DNA of 23,548 nt from JAOUFP01 sp947085825 (GCA_947085825.1 CAMTXX010000093.1:1-23548); one strand, 5' to 3'; shown: positions 1-5,731, counted from the stretch's first letter. A program made the numbers and translations. The notes: generated by a model not told the origin, from the letters alone.

Positions 1-46
1 GCGCCGCTTCGAATTTCAGTTTCAGATCATTCAGTATCTTCTTCAT
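1..46 (-). CDS. 5' end of an unidentified ORF (cut by window edge)
   Basis: An ATG at 46-44 opens a frame that runs off the left edge and gives MKKILNDLKLKFEAA. A purine-rich GAGGAG lies just upstream, only about 3 nt from the ATG, which is short for a ribosome site. The same frame is also open upstream from a TTG near position 79, so the start is uncertain. It follows the relaxase gene on the same strand and could be a further mobilization gene. Fifteen residues are too few to assign a function. Confidence 0.3.
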   Translation of the reverse strand, partial: MKKILNDLKLKFEAA

Positions 47-94
47 TCTCTCCTCGGTTACTCCATTTTGATTTTTTGCCAATCTCGTTGTAAC

Positions 95-928
95 CTATTG
101 TAGTATATGACGGTTTAGTTTATAAACAGACACTAAATAGCGCTCTATGTCGGCTCGCGTTTTGAGTTTGCCCTCCGAAAGTCTTTCCAATCGCATTTTG
201 TAGCCGTCATGGTTTTTAAGGGTGATCGTGCTTTTAGTTTCCCTGGTAATACTAAGGGACTGCACGGTAAGGGCATCCTCCCAGTCCTCAATATTTCTCG
301 ACATATATAATGTATGGCCAAATGCGGCTGTCATCGCTTTTTCGATCTCGGCCCTGTTGTCCCGATCAAGTATCCGCTCTACCTGATCCGGTCTTTCGTC
401 CCTCGGAACTGCCGGTGAAAAAGAGATACCGGCTGTCTGAAACCTTTTTCCGATTTCTCTTCTCATGCCCTGCAAGAAAATTAACCTGTTTAAAGGGTGG
501 TGTTTTTGATCGTTAAAAATGGCAAGATGAATGTGTTCTTGTCTTTGGCCGGCATGGTTTTTCTCATGGTGCGCGCTAAGAAATGTCCCGAAATTTTCGC
601 GGCAATAATTCTCAACTATTGCCTGCGCCTCTGCTGTCCGCTGGTGCGGTAAAGACACTGACAGGCAAAAAATATCACGATTTGGATCGACACTCAAGGC
701 AAGTCGCTTTTCGAGTTCGTCCATGCGCTCGGCGCTTGGGATAGTCGTTCCCATCTCGTCCTTAAGGGTTCCGTACCGGTCGATATAAGGAATATGTTTT
801 CTCGGATCTGAGGTCTTTAGGCTCGTGTATCCTCTCGCCCGGACAGCCTCGCGCCTGGAAGGGTCGCTGATGCCAAAAGAAGTTTTTTTGATGACGGGTA
901 TAGAGTTCATTTTTTTATTTGCCCCCAC
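95..928 (-). CDS. MobA/MobL-type relaxase (mobilization nuclease)
   Basis: A 277-residue protein that I read as a conjugative relaxase of the MobA/MobL (IncQ-like) type, which nicks one strand at oriT and stays joined to the DNA through a tyrosine. The histidine metal-binding motif is visible: H121, H125, then EHIHLAIFND with H132 and H134. The stretch HIPYIDRYGT near residue 45 resembles the YIxRxG segment of MobA and supplies candidate tyrosines. It is close in size to the isolated relaxase domain of IncQ MobA and has no primase fusion. The longest frame starts with GTG at 928 and overlaps mobC by 14 nt. An ATG at 910, four bases after the mobC stop and preceded by GGGGG, is at least as likely. 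Family assignment is from motifs read by eye. Confidence 0.8.
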   Translation of the reverse strand: MGANKKMNSIPVIKKTSFGISDPSRREAVRARGYTSLKTSDPRKHIPYIDRYGTLKDEMGTTIPSAERMDELEKRLALSVDPNRDIFCLSVSLPHQRTAEAQAIVENYCRENFGTFLSAHHEKNHAGQRQEHIHLAIFNDQKHHPLNRLIFLQGMRREIGKRFQTAGISFSPAVPRDERPDQVERILDRDNRAEIEKAMTAAFGHTLYMSRNIEDWEDALTVQSLSITRETKSTITLKNHDGYKMRLERLSEGKLKTRADIERYLVSVYKLNRHILQ

Positions 929-1217
929 GGACGCGGTTGAGAAAAGAGATAAAGGTTTTTATCTCAGATAAGGACTCATCATATAAGGAAGTGTCCATGC
1001 CCTCAATGTTCGCTTTTTTGGAAAGCTGGTTTATGTTGTTTCCGATTGCCCGGCACTCATAGGTAAGAGACTGGATGGCTGAGGCACTGACGGCCTTGCC
1101 TCCGGTACCGACTTGCCGCAAGTAATCGGACACGCTTACCCCTGTCTCATTTGCCCGGCTGATAATCATGTTGTGCTCGTAATCGCTGACTCTAATTTCA
1201 ATTCGCTTTTTTTTCAT
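915..1217 (-). CDS. MobC-like relaxosome accessory protein
   Basis: A 100-residue basic protein directly upstream of the relaxase. The N-terminus (KKKRIEIRVSDYEHNMI, then a helix ending VSVSDYLRQVG) has the beta-strand and helix pattern of ribbon-helix-helix DNA-binding proteins. The segment ECRAIGNNINQLSKKAN near residue 55 matches the GNN.NQ signature of MobC-family proteins, which melt or bind oriT to help the relaxase nick. The start is well supported: ATG at 1217-1215 preceded by AGGAGGT with an 8-nt gap. Its 3' end overlaps the longest relaxase frame, consistent with co-translation. The oriT-like sequence lies directly upstream, as expected for such modules. Confidence 0.75.
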   Translation of the reverse strand: MKKKRIEIRVSDYEHNMIISRANETGVSVSDYLRQVGTGGKAVSASAIQSLTYECRAIGNNINQLSKKANIEGMDTSLYDESLSEIKTFISFLNRVRGGK

Positions 1218-1243
1218 TTTTCTTTACCTCCTCTTTTAAGAGC

Positions 1244-1359
1244 GGGGCCCCTGGTAAGGGTGCGCTCTGGCTGTCAGTCTTTTCTGTTTTATGTATTCCC
1301 CCAAAGGGGGCGCAGACCTCTTGGACGTACGCAAGTACGGACAAGAGGCTATCTGCGCC
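1244..1359. other. Candidate origin of transfer (oriT)
   Basis: Upstream of mobC, GGGGCCCC (1244-1251) is followed by TGGTAAGGGTGCGCTCT (1252-1268). The IncQ/RSF1010-type nick region has a short inverted repeat followed by GGTAAGTGCGCCCT, so the arrangement and most bases agree, with two extra G and one substitution. Next come CCCCCAAAGGGGG (1298-1310) and a 20-bp interrupted stem: GGCGCAGA/TCTGCGCC, CCTCTTG/CAAGAGG and CGTAC/GTACG around loop GCAA (arms 1309-1330 and 1335-1359). An ORF can be drawn through this structure, but I consider it a shadow. The nick position is inferred, not seen. Confidence 0.5.
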
Positions 1360-1365
1360 TTCAGT

Positions 1366-1390
1366 AAAAACTTTCGTGTAGAAAGTTTTT
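1366..1390. terminator. Hairpin with T-run on both strands, probable terminator
   Basis: Perfect 10-bp inverted repeat AAAAACTTTC / GAAAGTTTTT around a 5-nt loop. The stem ends in five T on either strand, so it can terminate transcription both ways. On the minus strand it lies 41 bases after the stop of the HTH/membrane protein and would separate that gene from the mob genes. A role as part of oriT cannot be excluded. Confidence 0.55.
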
Positions 1391-1431
1391 ATGCCTCTTT
1401 TTGCTGGCCTGGCAGGCAACAGCCGAGCTTA

Positions 1432-1737
1432 TCAAAATAGCCACCTGCCGATTAAAATCCCCACCAAAAACCCGGCAAAAAAGGCAACCGCTATGCCAAT
1501 CCACACTTTTACAATGTCAAGTTCCTCAACTTCCGTAACTTTTTGGCTGGAACCCGCGTTTAAACTGGTGTTTAAACGATTTTGAGCGTTAAAAATGCGA
1601 TAAAATCGGACAGCGATTGATAATGTCCCCTGATTTAGCCCAAGCTGACGAGATGTCTCGTTTAGTCCCTTACCTGCCAACACTTCTTTTATTGCTTTTA
1701 AGTACCTTTCGTCCTCTGTTTTTTCTATAATTTCCAT
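1432..1737 (-). CDS. Small HTH protein with C-terminal membrane anchor
   Basis: A 101-residue protein of unrecognised family. Residues about 10-43 form a helix-turn-helix-like region (LNETSRQLGLNQGTLSIAV), of the kind found in transposase or regulator HTH domains. Residues about 77-100 are a single hydrophobic, glycine-rich segment (IGIAVAFFAGFLVGILIG) ending RWLF, so the protein is probably tail-anchored with the HTH in the cytoplasm. The start is supported by AAGGAGA 6 nt before the ATG at 1737. It lies between the Rep and Mob modules on the same strand. IncQ MobB also carries a C-terminal membrane helix, so a role in tethering plasmid DNA or the relaxosome to the membrane is possible, but this is inference. 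Confidence 0.6.
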   Translation of the reverse strand: MEIIEKTEDERYLKAIKEVLAGKGLNETSRQLGLNQGTLSIAVRFYRIFNAQNRLNTSLNAGSSQKVTEVEELDIVKVWIGIAVAFFAGFLVGILIGRWLF

Positions 1738-1792
1738 GATTCTCCTTTAATAGCAATTTCTTAAAAGGATGATCTTTTTTCCTGACCATTCC

Positions 1793-1945
1793 CTGGGGGT
1801 TCCCCCAGACCCCCTGGACAGCCAAACAGCCTTTCCTGGGAAACAAGAGAAACATTGTGTTATACTATCGTCTAACACAATGTTTAATCGGTATTAGTAA
1901 AACTAATACCGATTATGCGGGAAGTTCCGCTTCGCTACACTTCCC
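1793..1945. repeat. Cluster of strong hairpins downstream of rep, possible replication origin
   Basis: This is part of the gene-free stretch 1738-2040. Four hairpins follow one another: CTGGGGG/CCCCCAG with a 2-nt loop (1793-1808); a perfect 13-bp stem with arms 1850-1862 and 1873-1885; a perfect 13-bp stem with arms 1886-1898 and 1902-1914; and GGGAAGT/ACTTCCC (1919-1925 and 1939-1945). No ORF here has coding features. ColE2-type replicons place their origin just downstream of a primase-like rep gene, so this is a candidate origin. The hairpins could instead be terminators. Confidence 0.4.
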
Positions 1946-1986
1946 TCTTTTTGTTTTAATTATAGGGTCAGTTCCTTCCCTTAAAA

Positions 1987-2032
1987 CCCCCGTAATTACA
2001 GAGTAAACATTAATACTCTGTAATTACGGGGG
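1987..2032 (-). terminator. Rho-independent terminator of the rep gene
   Basis: A perfect 19-bp inverted repeat (arms 1987-2005 and 2014-2032, 8-nt loop). Read on the minus strand it ends in GGGGG followed by TTTTAA, nine bases after the rep stop codon. A 10-bp palindrome AGCGTACGCT (2033-2042) overlaps the stop. A 19-bp perfect stem is unusually long for a terminator, so the repeat may also serve replication. Confidence 0.6.
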
Positions 2033-2040
2033 AGCGTACG

Positions 2041-3141
2041 CTAACAAGATATATTTTTATTAGCGTTGATCGTGGTTAGAGCAATGCCTGTTATTTTCTT
2101 TATTTGCCGGTATGTAGGCGTTTCCCCCTGCGCTTTTAAAGTCTCTATAGCTTCAAAAATCCTTTGTCTTGTGTTTTTCTTCCTTGCATCGTTGGTTTTT
2201 CTCGCTGCCTCGCTCTGTCTTAGTTTTGTTTCCTCTTTTGTACATCTTTCAAGTATCCTAAAGCGCCGGGCAACCTCGCCAACAGACTCGCCAAGGCAAA
2301 GGTCTTGGCACCAACGATTAGTAGCGTGATGCTTGTGAGCATAGGCGCTTTTAAGCGTGTCCTGCAACTGCCTGTCGCTGTCCAAACTGCCTAAACCCTG
2401 AACCAGATCCCGGGCAAAGGTTATATCGCGTCCGTAAGACCTGCAAATAAGCCCTAATGTATAGGCAGTGTTGTTCCTGAGCGCCCAAAATCCTGCATTT
2501 TTCTCTCTGGCAGGGCTTGGGCTTGGTTTTGTTTCGAAGTGCTTCAAAACAGGCTTTAGAGTGCGCTTTAGGATATCTCTTAAACTAATGGTATTAAAGC
2601 TCTCTAACATCACTATCGAGTTATGATTAATTGGCAACCTTGTAAAGCTATGCAGTCCAGGGGATTTGTCCGCCTGGAAGACATCTTTAAGCAAGCTCAA
2701 GGCCTCTTCGCATAGTGTCAAAACCTGCCAGTTATTAGCAAAAACAGGGTATTTAAGCTGAAAAGCAATCCTGTAGCCACTCGGGGATCTAAGAATACTT
2801 AAGGGCTTTATCTGCAGTTCCTTACATTTTTGAGAAAAAAACCGCAGATAGTCTTGGCGTGTTTCTGGATCGGCTGGTTTTAAATCAATATCGAGATCAA
2901 GGTATTTGATGACTTTTAAGCCGCTTTTCTTGTGGGTCTGGCTTTGCCGCCAGTCCCACGAGTTCGGAGTAAAATGAGTGAGCTTTTCAAGATCACTGCT
3001 TCGGGCTCGATATTTTTCCGAAAAGAATAAGCCTGCAAAAATCGAAGCAACGAAAAAAGAGTCCTTAGACGTGTGAAACTTTTTGAGGTAGGCTTTTCTG
3101 AGAGTTGAAAGATTTCCGGCAAGTTCGCTATTATTAGACAT
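2041..3141 (-). CDS. Primase-type plasmid replication initiator (Rep)
   Basis: A protein of 366 residues if translation starts at ATG 3141, which has AAGGAGG 8 nt upstream; the frame is open 16 codons further. The N-terminal half has an acidic strand YLDLDID (residues about 80-86) followed by SPSGYRIAF, the hDhD...sGxH/R layout of archaeo-eukaryotic primase-like catalytic domains. A later segment (LRNNTAYTLGLICRSYG ... LQDTLKSAYAHK) fits the PriCT-type helical domain that follows such primases. The C-terminus (TPTYRQIKKITGIALTTINAN) is a helix-turn-helix. This order matches ColE2-like Rep proteins, which bind and prime their own origin. It is intact and lies in the same direction as the mob genes. 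The family is inferred from motifs. Confidence 0.7.
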   Translation of the reverse strand: MSNNSELAGNLSTLRKAYLKKFHTSKDSFFVASIFAGLFFSEKYRARSSDLEKLTHFTPNSWDWRQSQTHKKSGLKVIKYLDLDIDLKPADPETRQDYLRFFSQKCKELQIKPLSILRSPSGYRIAFQLKYPVFANNWQVLTLCEEALSLLKDVFQADKSPGLHSFTRLPINHNSIVMLESFNTISLRDILKRTLKPVLKHFETKPSPSPAREKNAGFWALRNNTAYTLGLICRSYGRDITFARDLVQGLGSLDSDRQLQDTLKSAYAHKHHATNRWCQDLCLGESVGEVARRFRILERCTKEETKLRQSEAARKTNDARKKNTRQRIFEAIETLKAQGETPTYRQIKKITGIALTTINANKNISC

Positions 3142-3147
3142 ATTGGT

Positions 3148-3192
3148 TTCCTCCTTGAGGAGCCTTCTCTTGGTCGGGAAGCTCCTCAAGGA
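3148..3192 (-). promoter_or_regulatory. Hairpin that buries the rep Shine-Dalgarno
   Basis: In the minus-strand transcript TCCTTGAGGAGC (3192-3181) pairs perfectly with GCTCCTCAAGGA (3163-3152), and TTC/GAA can extend the stem with one bulged G. The 3' arm contains AAGGA of the AAGGAGG ribosome site for the ATG at 3141. Folding would block initiation, so rep translation is probably controlled by this hairpin, by an antisense RNA to its loop, or by upstream translation. This is typical of copy-number control. Confidence 0.6.
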
Positions 3193-3222
3193 ACAAATAG
3201 CGAAATTTTCAGAAATAATTTT

Positions 3223-3243
3223 TCAGTTCATCAAATCTCCTCG
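3223..3243 (-). promoter_or_regulatory. Two-codon leader ORF upstream of the rep hairpin
   Basis: The minus strand reads CGAGGAGATTTGATGAACTGA: a strong GAGGAG, 5 nt, then ATG AAC TGA. This minimal ORF ends 31 nt before the rep hairpin. A ribosome that initiates and stops there could influence folding downstream. The pattern may be chance, and no peptide product is implied. Confidence 0.3.
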
Positions 3244-3269
3244 TTTTTTGCGTGATTATATTTTCTTGT

Positions 3270-3291
3270 GCGGACGGGGATCGAACCAACT
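3270..3291 (-). pseudogene. tRNA 3'-end-like fragment, possible att remnant
   Basis: The minus strand reads GGTTCGATCCCCGTCCGCAC, with a T-loop (TTCGATC) followed by bases that fit a T-stem 3' strand and an acceptor 3' strand. The bases before it cannot pair to complete the T-stem, and no tRNA body follows upstream, so only the 3' end is present. Integrases of mobile elements leave such fragments as attachment sites. It lies just beyond rep, at the edge of the mob/rep module. Confidence 0.35.
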
Positions 3292-3361
3292 GTAGGCGCT
3301 TTAAGCGAAAAGAAAACATGGACCAACAGTAGGGGCTTATAAACCAGAAAAAAGGCATGGA
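3286..3361. repeat. Two imperfect tandem repeats of about 38 bp
   Basis: Copy 1 (3286-3322) and copy 2 (3323-3361) share the layout CCAAC[T/A]GTAGG[C/G]GCTT...AAGAAAA or AAAAAAGG, ending CATGGA. Copy 1 contains GTAGGCGCTTTAAGC (3292-3306), a repeat found elsewhere in the window. Just beyond (3370-3410) are short direct repeats GTCATAAAA and GGTCAAAA, twice each. These lie about 150-270 bases upstream of rep and could be binding sites, though their link to rep is unproven. Confidence 0.55.
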
Positions 3362-3410
3362 AAAACACTGTCATAAAATTGTCATAAAACAGGGTCAAAA
3401 AAGGTCAAAA

Positions 3411-3427
3411 TGCCTAATAATTAGGCA
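3411..3427. terminator. Small hairpin, weak terminator candidate
   Basis: TGCCTAA / TTAGGCA around TAA, followed by GTTTTAAAA. It lies in the gene-free stretch 3142-3617. The stem is only 7 bp and no rightward gene precedes it, so the assignment is weak. Confidence 0.25.
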
Positions 3428-3500
3428 GTTTTAAAAGTGGATAAAAAACCTTGCAGATACTTGATAATAAAGACTTTTTTGGTATTTAAAGGCTCGCTAC

Positions 3501-3539
3501 AGTCCAGTTCTAATCATACAACCGCTCTGGCACCTCTCC
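3501..3539 (-). pseudogene. 5' half of a tRNA (Ser/Tyr class-like), truncated
   Basis: Read on the minus strand from 3539, GGAGAGGTGCCAGAGCGG resembles the acceptor and D-arm of class II tRNAs such as tRNA-Ser or tRNA-Tyr. It continues to ACTGGACTGTAG, which resembles a tRNA-Tyr anticodon stem and loop. The similarity stops there: the next bases cannot close the anticodon stem, and no variable arm or T-arm follows within 100 nt. The D-stem is already imperfect. It may be a tRNA broken in its anticodon loop by an integration or deletion. Stretch 3428-3617 otherwise holds nothing I can support. Confidence 0.35.
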
Positions 3540-3617
3540 TGTGTTTTGATAGAAATGGTCAAGTAGAATATCATATTCGTCATAGCGGAGTAAAACCTGT
3601 CTCAAACAACCACAATC

Positions 3618-3631
3618 CACCATCAAAATAA
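3618..3631. repeat. Left terminal inverted repeat of the IS
   Basis: CACCATCAAAATAA, the exact reverse complement of 5122-5135. A second partial match, CCATCAAAA, lies internally near 3711. Confidence 0.65.
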
Positions 3632-3858
3632 GTGAATCCCCGATGCCGGGCAATTTTGAAGCGAACAGGGGCACATTTTGTGAAAGTTCTTTTTACAGTG
3701 ACGGAATCGACCATCAAAACTAACAAAGTGCTACCGAAAATACAGCAATAAGACGCCCCCCCCCTTAATCTTAATTTCTGAGAAACTTTTTTTGTCGTCA
3801 CACCTCTGATTTATCCGGGAGATACCACCATTCGGGCAATTCTCTGACGTGCTTCTAT

Positions 3859-3876
3859 TCCCGAAAGCGTTCGGGA
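3859..3876. repeat. Palindromic repeat, copy 1 (inside transposase C-terminus)
   Basis: TCCCGAAAGCGTTCGGGA. Removing about 17 bases here restores the frame HPSGIEARQRI in the transposase relic, so it looks like an insertion. Confidence 0.7.
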
Positions 3877-4740
3877 CCTGACGGATGCTTTCCAGATATC
3901 CGTACCAGTAATCTACGGGCATGATCTATCACCCGCCCCGCTATATTTATAAACCCAAAGCGTACAGCCTTCATACGCTTTGTTATCCATGAACCTCCCA
4001 GCGCCAGCCGCTTCATAAGAACATTGAGGTTGTGAGACAAAACCATGATCAACCACCATGCTGCATTTTCTCCAAAGTCGCCAGAGGGGAATTTACCTCC
4101 GGCAAAATCACTCTTCATTGCGGCCTGCGCCTCTTCGCTTTTACCGCAGCGCTGATACAGCCATGGAATCAAAACAGCGCCTGCCCAGTCCATATTGGTC
4201 ACAATGCCAAAGACCTTATACCGTTGCTCCTGAATCTTCATTACAGGAAATAAATATTCATCGTCCCTTTTTTCCATGCCGGGCAGTTCCGTCTGCTTGA
4301 GTTCTTCACGGGTAGCAAGATACCGATACTCAGGGCCTTTCTTGCTAGGTCCTATCTTGTCCGGTACAAAACAAACCTCTGCCCACTGCCGGCCTGCCGG
4401 TACCAACTCATCTTTGACCTTCTTCCAGGTTGCAGATAATGTCGCATCCATATCCAGGGTGGCTGTATCTTCCCTGCTGCTTTCAAATCCGAGCAGTTCT
4501 TTATTGATTCTGCCAAGGGCCTTGAGATAGTCATTGGCTTTTGGGATAAACGCTTTCCCCTCCTGACGATATTTTTCCTGCCCGGCATCATGAAAGTTCT
4601 CCAGATACCGGAATAACGCCGAGGCCGACGGTAATGTCCGGCTCCGGCCTTTCCTCCAACGCTTCTTCAGTTCCCGCCGTTCCTTGCGCATTAAGCCTTA
4701 TTCCTCAACTTTCCTCAGTATCCGGCAGAAACCCTCGTCT

Positions 4741-4761
4741 CCTGCTTAAAGCACCTACTTC
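4741..4761 (-). repeat. GTAGGYGCTTTAAGC repeat inside the transposase relic
   Basis: On the minus strand GAAGTAGGTGCTTTAAGCAG interrupts the conserved transition from KLE to GFCRIL of the transposase, adding residues PEVGALSRRR and shifting the frame. The core at 4758-4744 matches 14 of 15 bases of copies at 3292-3306 and 8986-9000. Confidence 0.6.
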
Positions 4762-4893
4762 TGGCTCTAACTTGTTTATATCATCAACTTTTTCACCCCC
4801 GGCAAGATTCAGCAACACCACAGACATGACCATCTGATGGTCTGTCCATCCCTGATCCCCGCATACCTTCAGATGCCTGTCTATTGATTTCAG

Positions 4894-4911
4894 TCCCGAA
4901 GGCTTTCGGGA
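4894..4911. repeat. Palindromic repeat, copy 2 (inside transposase N-terminus)
   Basis: TCCCGAAGGCTTTCGGGA, at the exact place where the transposase changes frame between DLAKAI and LKSIDRHLKV. Confidence 0.7.
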
Positions 4912-5038
4912 TTGCCTTTGCCAGATCCAGATAGGTTGGTAATCCCCCCATCGCAGTCAGTCCCAATTTCCCCTCTTCGATTTCATATTCATACGAAAGT
5001 CCTCTTTGTGCCATAATATCTTCACCTCGTTGGTGTTG

Positions 5039-5056
5039 TCCCGAATGCTTTCGGGA
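5039..5056. repeat. Palindromic repeat, copy 3
   Basis: TCCCGAATGCTTTCGGGA, just upstream of the transposase start. Copies 3 and 4 are enclosed by the inverted pair CTCGTTGG (5026-5033) and CCAACGAG (5105-5112). Confidence 0.65.
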
Positions 5057-5081
5057 TTTGCAGAACTATTCTAACATCCTG

Positions 5082-5099
5082 TCCCGAAAGCATTCGGGA
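5082..5099. repeat. Palindromic repeat, copy 4
   Basis: TCCCGAAAGCATTCGGGA. Here the stem extends to CCTGTCCCGAA / TTCGGGACAGG (11 bp, 4-nt loop, 5078-5103). Confidence 0.65.
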
Positions 5100-5121
5100 C
5101 AGGGCCAACGAGTTTCCTTAT

Positions 5122-5135
5122 TTATTTTGATGGTG
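5122..5135. repeat. Right terminal inverted repeat of the IS
   Basis: TTATTTTGATGGTG, paired with 3618-3631. Confidence 0.65.
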
Positions 5136-5155
5136 AATTCAGGTATCTTTTTTAA

Positions 5156-5196
5156 TTGAATTTTTCAGATCTTTTTTGGTATAGTTTCATACCAAA
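5156..5196 (+). promoter_or_regulatory. Candidate scpB promoter with overlapping inverted repeat
   Basis: TTGAAT (5156-5161), an 18-base gap and TATAGT (5180-5185) form a plausible sigma-70 promoter. The inverted repeat TTTGGTAT/ATACCAAA (5175-5182 and 5189-5196) covers the -10 and the expected start and abuts the ATG at 5198, so it could be an operator. The transcript leader would be only a few bases. The promoter begins 20 bases outside the IS end, so the IS may have separated scpB from its earlier promoter or from scpA. Confidence 0.4.
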
Positions 5197-5197
5197 G

Positions 5198-5731
5198 ATG
5201 ATGACAAGCCAGGAAAAAAAATCACTTATCGAGGCGTTACTGTTTGTTTCAGGCGATCCTGTTACGCTTTCCGCCCTCAAAAATACTACGGAATTGCCTG
5301 AAAACGATCTCAGGCAATTCCTTGATGAACTTATTATGGAATATAAACAAAAAGACAGCGGCCTCCGGATTATAGAAATTGCCAACGGTTATCAGATGGT
5401 GACCAATCCAGTTTATTCCCAGTGGCTTAAGAAATTTACCAATACCAATACTTCAAGTAAGCTATCAATGCCATCACTGGAAACACTTGCCATAATCGCC
5501 TACAAACAACCTATAATCAAAGTTGAAGTAGAACAGATACGCGGAGTTAATTCAGACGGGGTCATAAAAACACTCATAGACAAAAGACTGATTAAAATTA
5601 TGGGACGGAAAGAAGTTGCTGGAAAACCCCTTCTTTATGGAACAACTCTGGAATTTCTACAATACTTTGGCATAAAGGACTTGACTGAACTTCCTACCCT
5701 GAAAGAACTTGCAAGAGAGGAAGCTGCATGA
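5198..5731 (+). CDS. scpB: Segregation and condensation protein B
   Basis: A 177-residue ScpB, the winged-helix subunit that binds ScpA and, with SMC, forms the bacterial condensin. The N-terminal winged helix reads SLIEALLFVSGDPVTLSAL, and the second contains the signature SLETLAIIAYKQPIIKVEVEQIRGV followed by LIKIMGRKEVAGKPLLYGTT, both hallmarks of the family. Tandem ATGs at 5198 and 5201 are the likely starts; a TTG at 5156 would add 14 residues absent from typical ScpB. No clear Shine-Dalgarno is seen, in keeping with a very short leader. Its usual partner scpA is not upstream; the IS1380 relic is. The stop overlaps the next gene by 4 nt (ATGA). Confidence 0.92.
   Translation: MMTSQEKKSLIEALLFVSGDPVTLSALKNTTELPENDLRQFLDELIMEYKQKDSGLRIIEIANGYQMVTNPVYSQWLKKFTNTNTSSKLSMPSLETLAIIAYKQPIIKVEVEQIRGVNSDGVIKTLIDKRLIKIMGRKEVAGKPLLYGTTLEFLQYFGIKDLTELPTLKELAREEAA

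Larger units (their letters stand above)
3811..5014 (-). pseudogene. IS1380-family transposase, multiply disrupted
   Basis: The protein must be read in pieces. Piece 1 starts at ATG 5014 (MAQRGLSYEYEIEEGKLGL ... LPTYLDLAKAI) and stays in frame until the palindrome 4894-4911. Piece 2, in another frame, reads DRHLKVCGDQGWTDHQM then VVLLNLAGGEKVDDINKLE to the repeat 4741-4761. Piece 3 reads CRILRKVEE-stop-GLMRKERREL, with an in-frame TAA at 4700-4698, then TLDMDATL, WAEVCFVP, YRYLATREEL, GIVTNMD and AGRVIDHARRLL. A second palindrome at 3859-3876 shifts the frame again before EARQRIARMVVSPG and the TAA at 3813. From memory of the family, about 100 residues are missing between DATL and WAEVCFVP, including one catalytic aspartate. 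The gene is non-functional. Confidence 0.85.
3618..5135 (-). mobile_element. Degenerate IS1380-family insertion sequence
   Basis: A 14-bp perfect terminal inverted repeat bounds it: CACCATCAAAATAA (3618-3631) and TTATTTTGATGGTG (5122-5135). The interior holds one broken leftward transposase gene with IS1380-type motifs. Flanking bases are AATC on the left and AATT on the right, compatible with a decayed 4-bp target duplication. The length is 1,518 bp despite a sizeable internal loss. A 9-base C run (3756-3764) lies between the transposase end and the left terminus. The element is immobile because its transposase is broken in several places. Confidence 0.75.

Noticed and set aside
1198..1419. 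A 73-codon minus-strand ORF between mobC and the HTH gene
   Set aside because: It is the translation of the hairpin region I read as oriT, overlaps the mobC start, and has no ribosome site or family features.
1670..1855. A 61-codon minus-strand ORF upstream of the HTH/membrane gene
   Set aside because: It runs out of frame into the HTH gene, lacks a ribosome site, and its N-terminal part covers G/C hairpins.
3286..3410. CRISPR array
   Set aside because: Only two imperfect direct repeats without spacers and no cas genes.
3270..3539. One interrupted (intron-containing) tRNA joining both fragments
   Set aside because: The 5' acceptor GGAGAGG cannot pair with the 3' TCCGCAC, so the two pieces do not belong to the same tRNA.
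3437..3631. A 64-codon plus-strand ORF in the gene-free stretch
   Set aside because: It covers the tRNA-like fragment and the IS left terminus, with no recognisable protein features.
3756..3764. Poly-C tract as a phase-variation switch
   Set aside because: It is outside the transposase reading frame, in the untranslated end of a dead IS.
3580..3922. Short minus-strand ORFs at the left end of the IS
   Set aside because: They contain a shadow translation of the palindromic repeat and cross the transposase C-terminus in the wrong frame.
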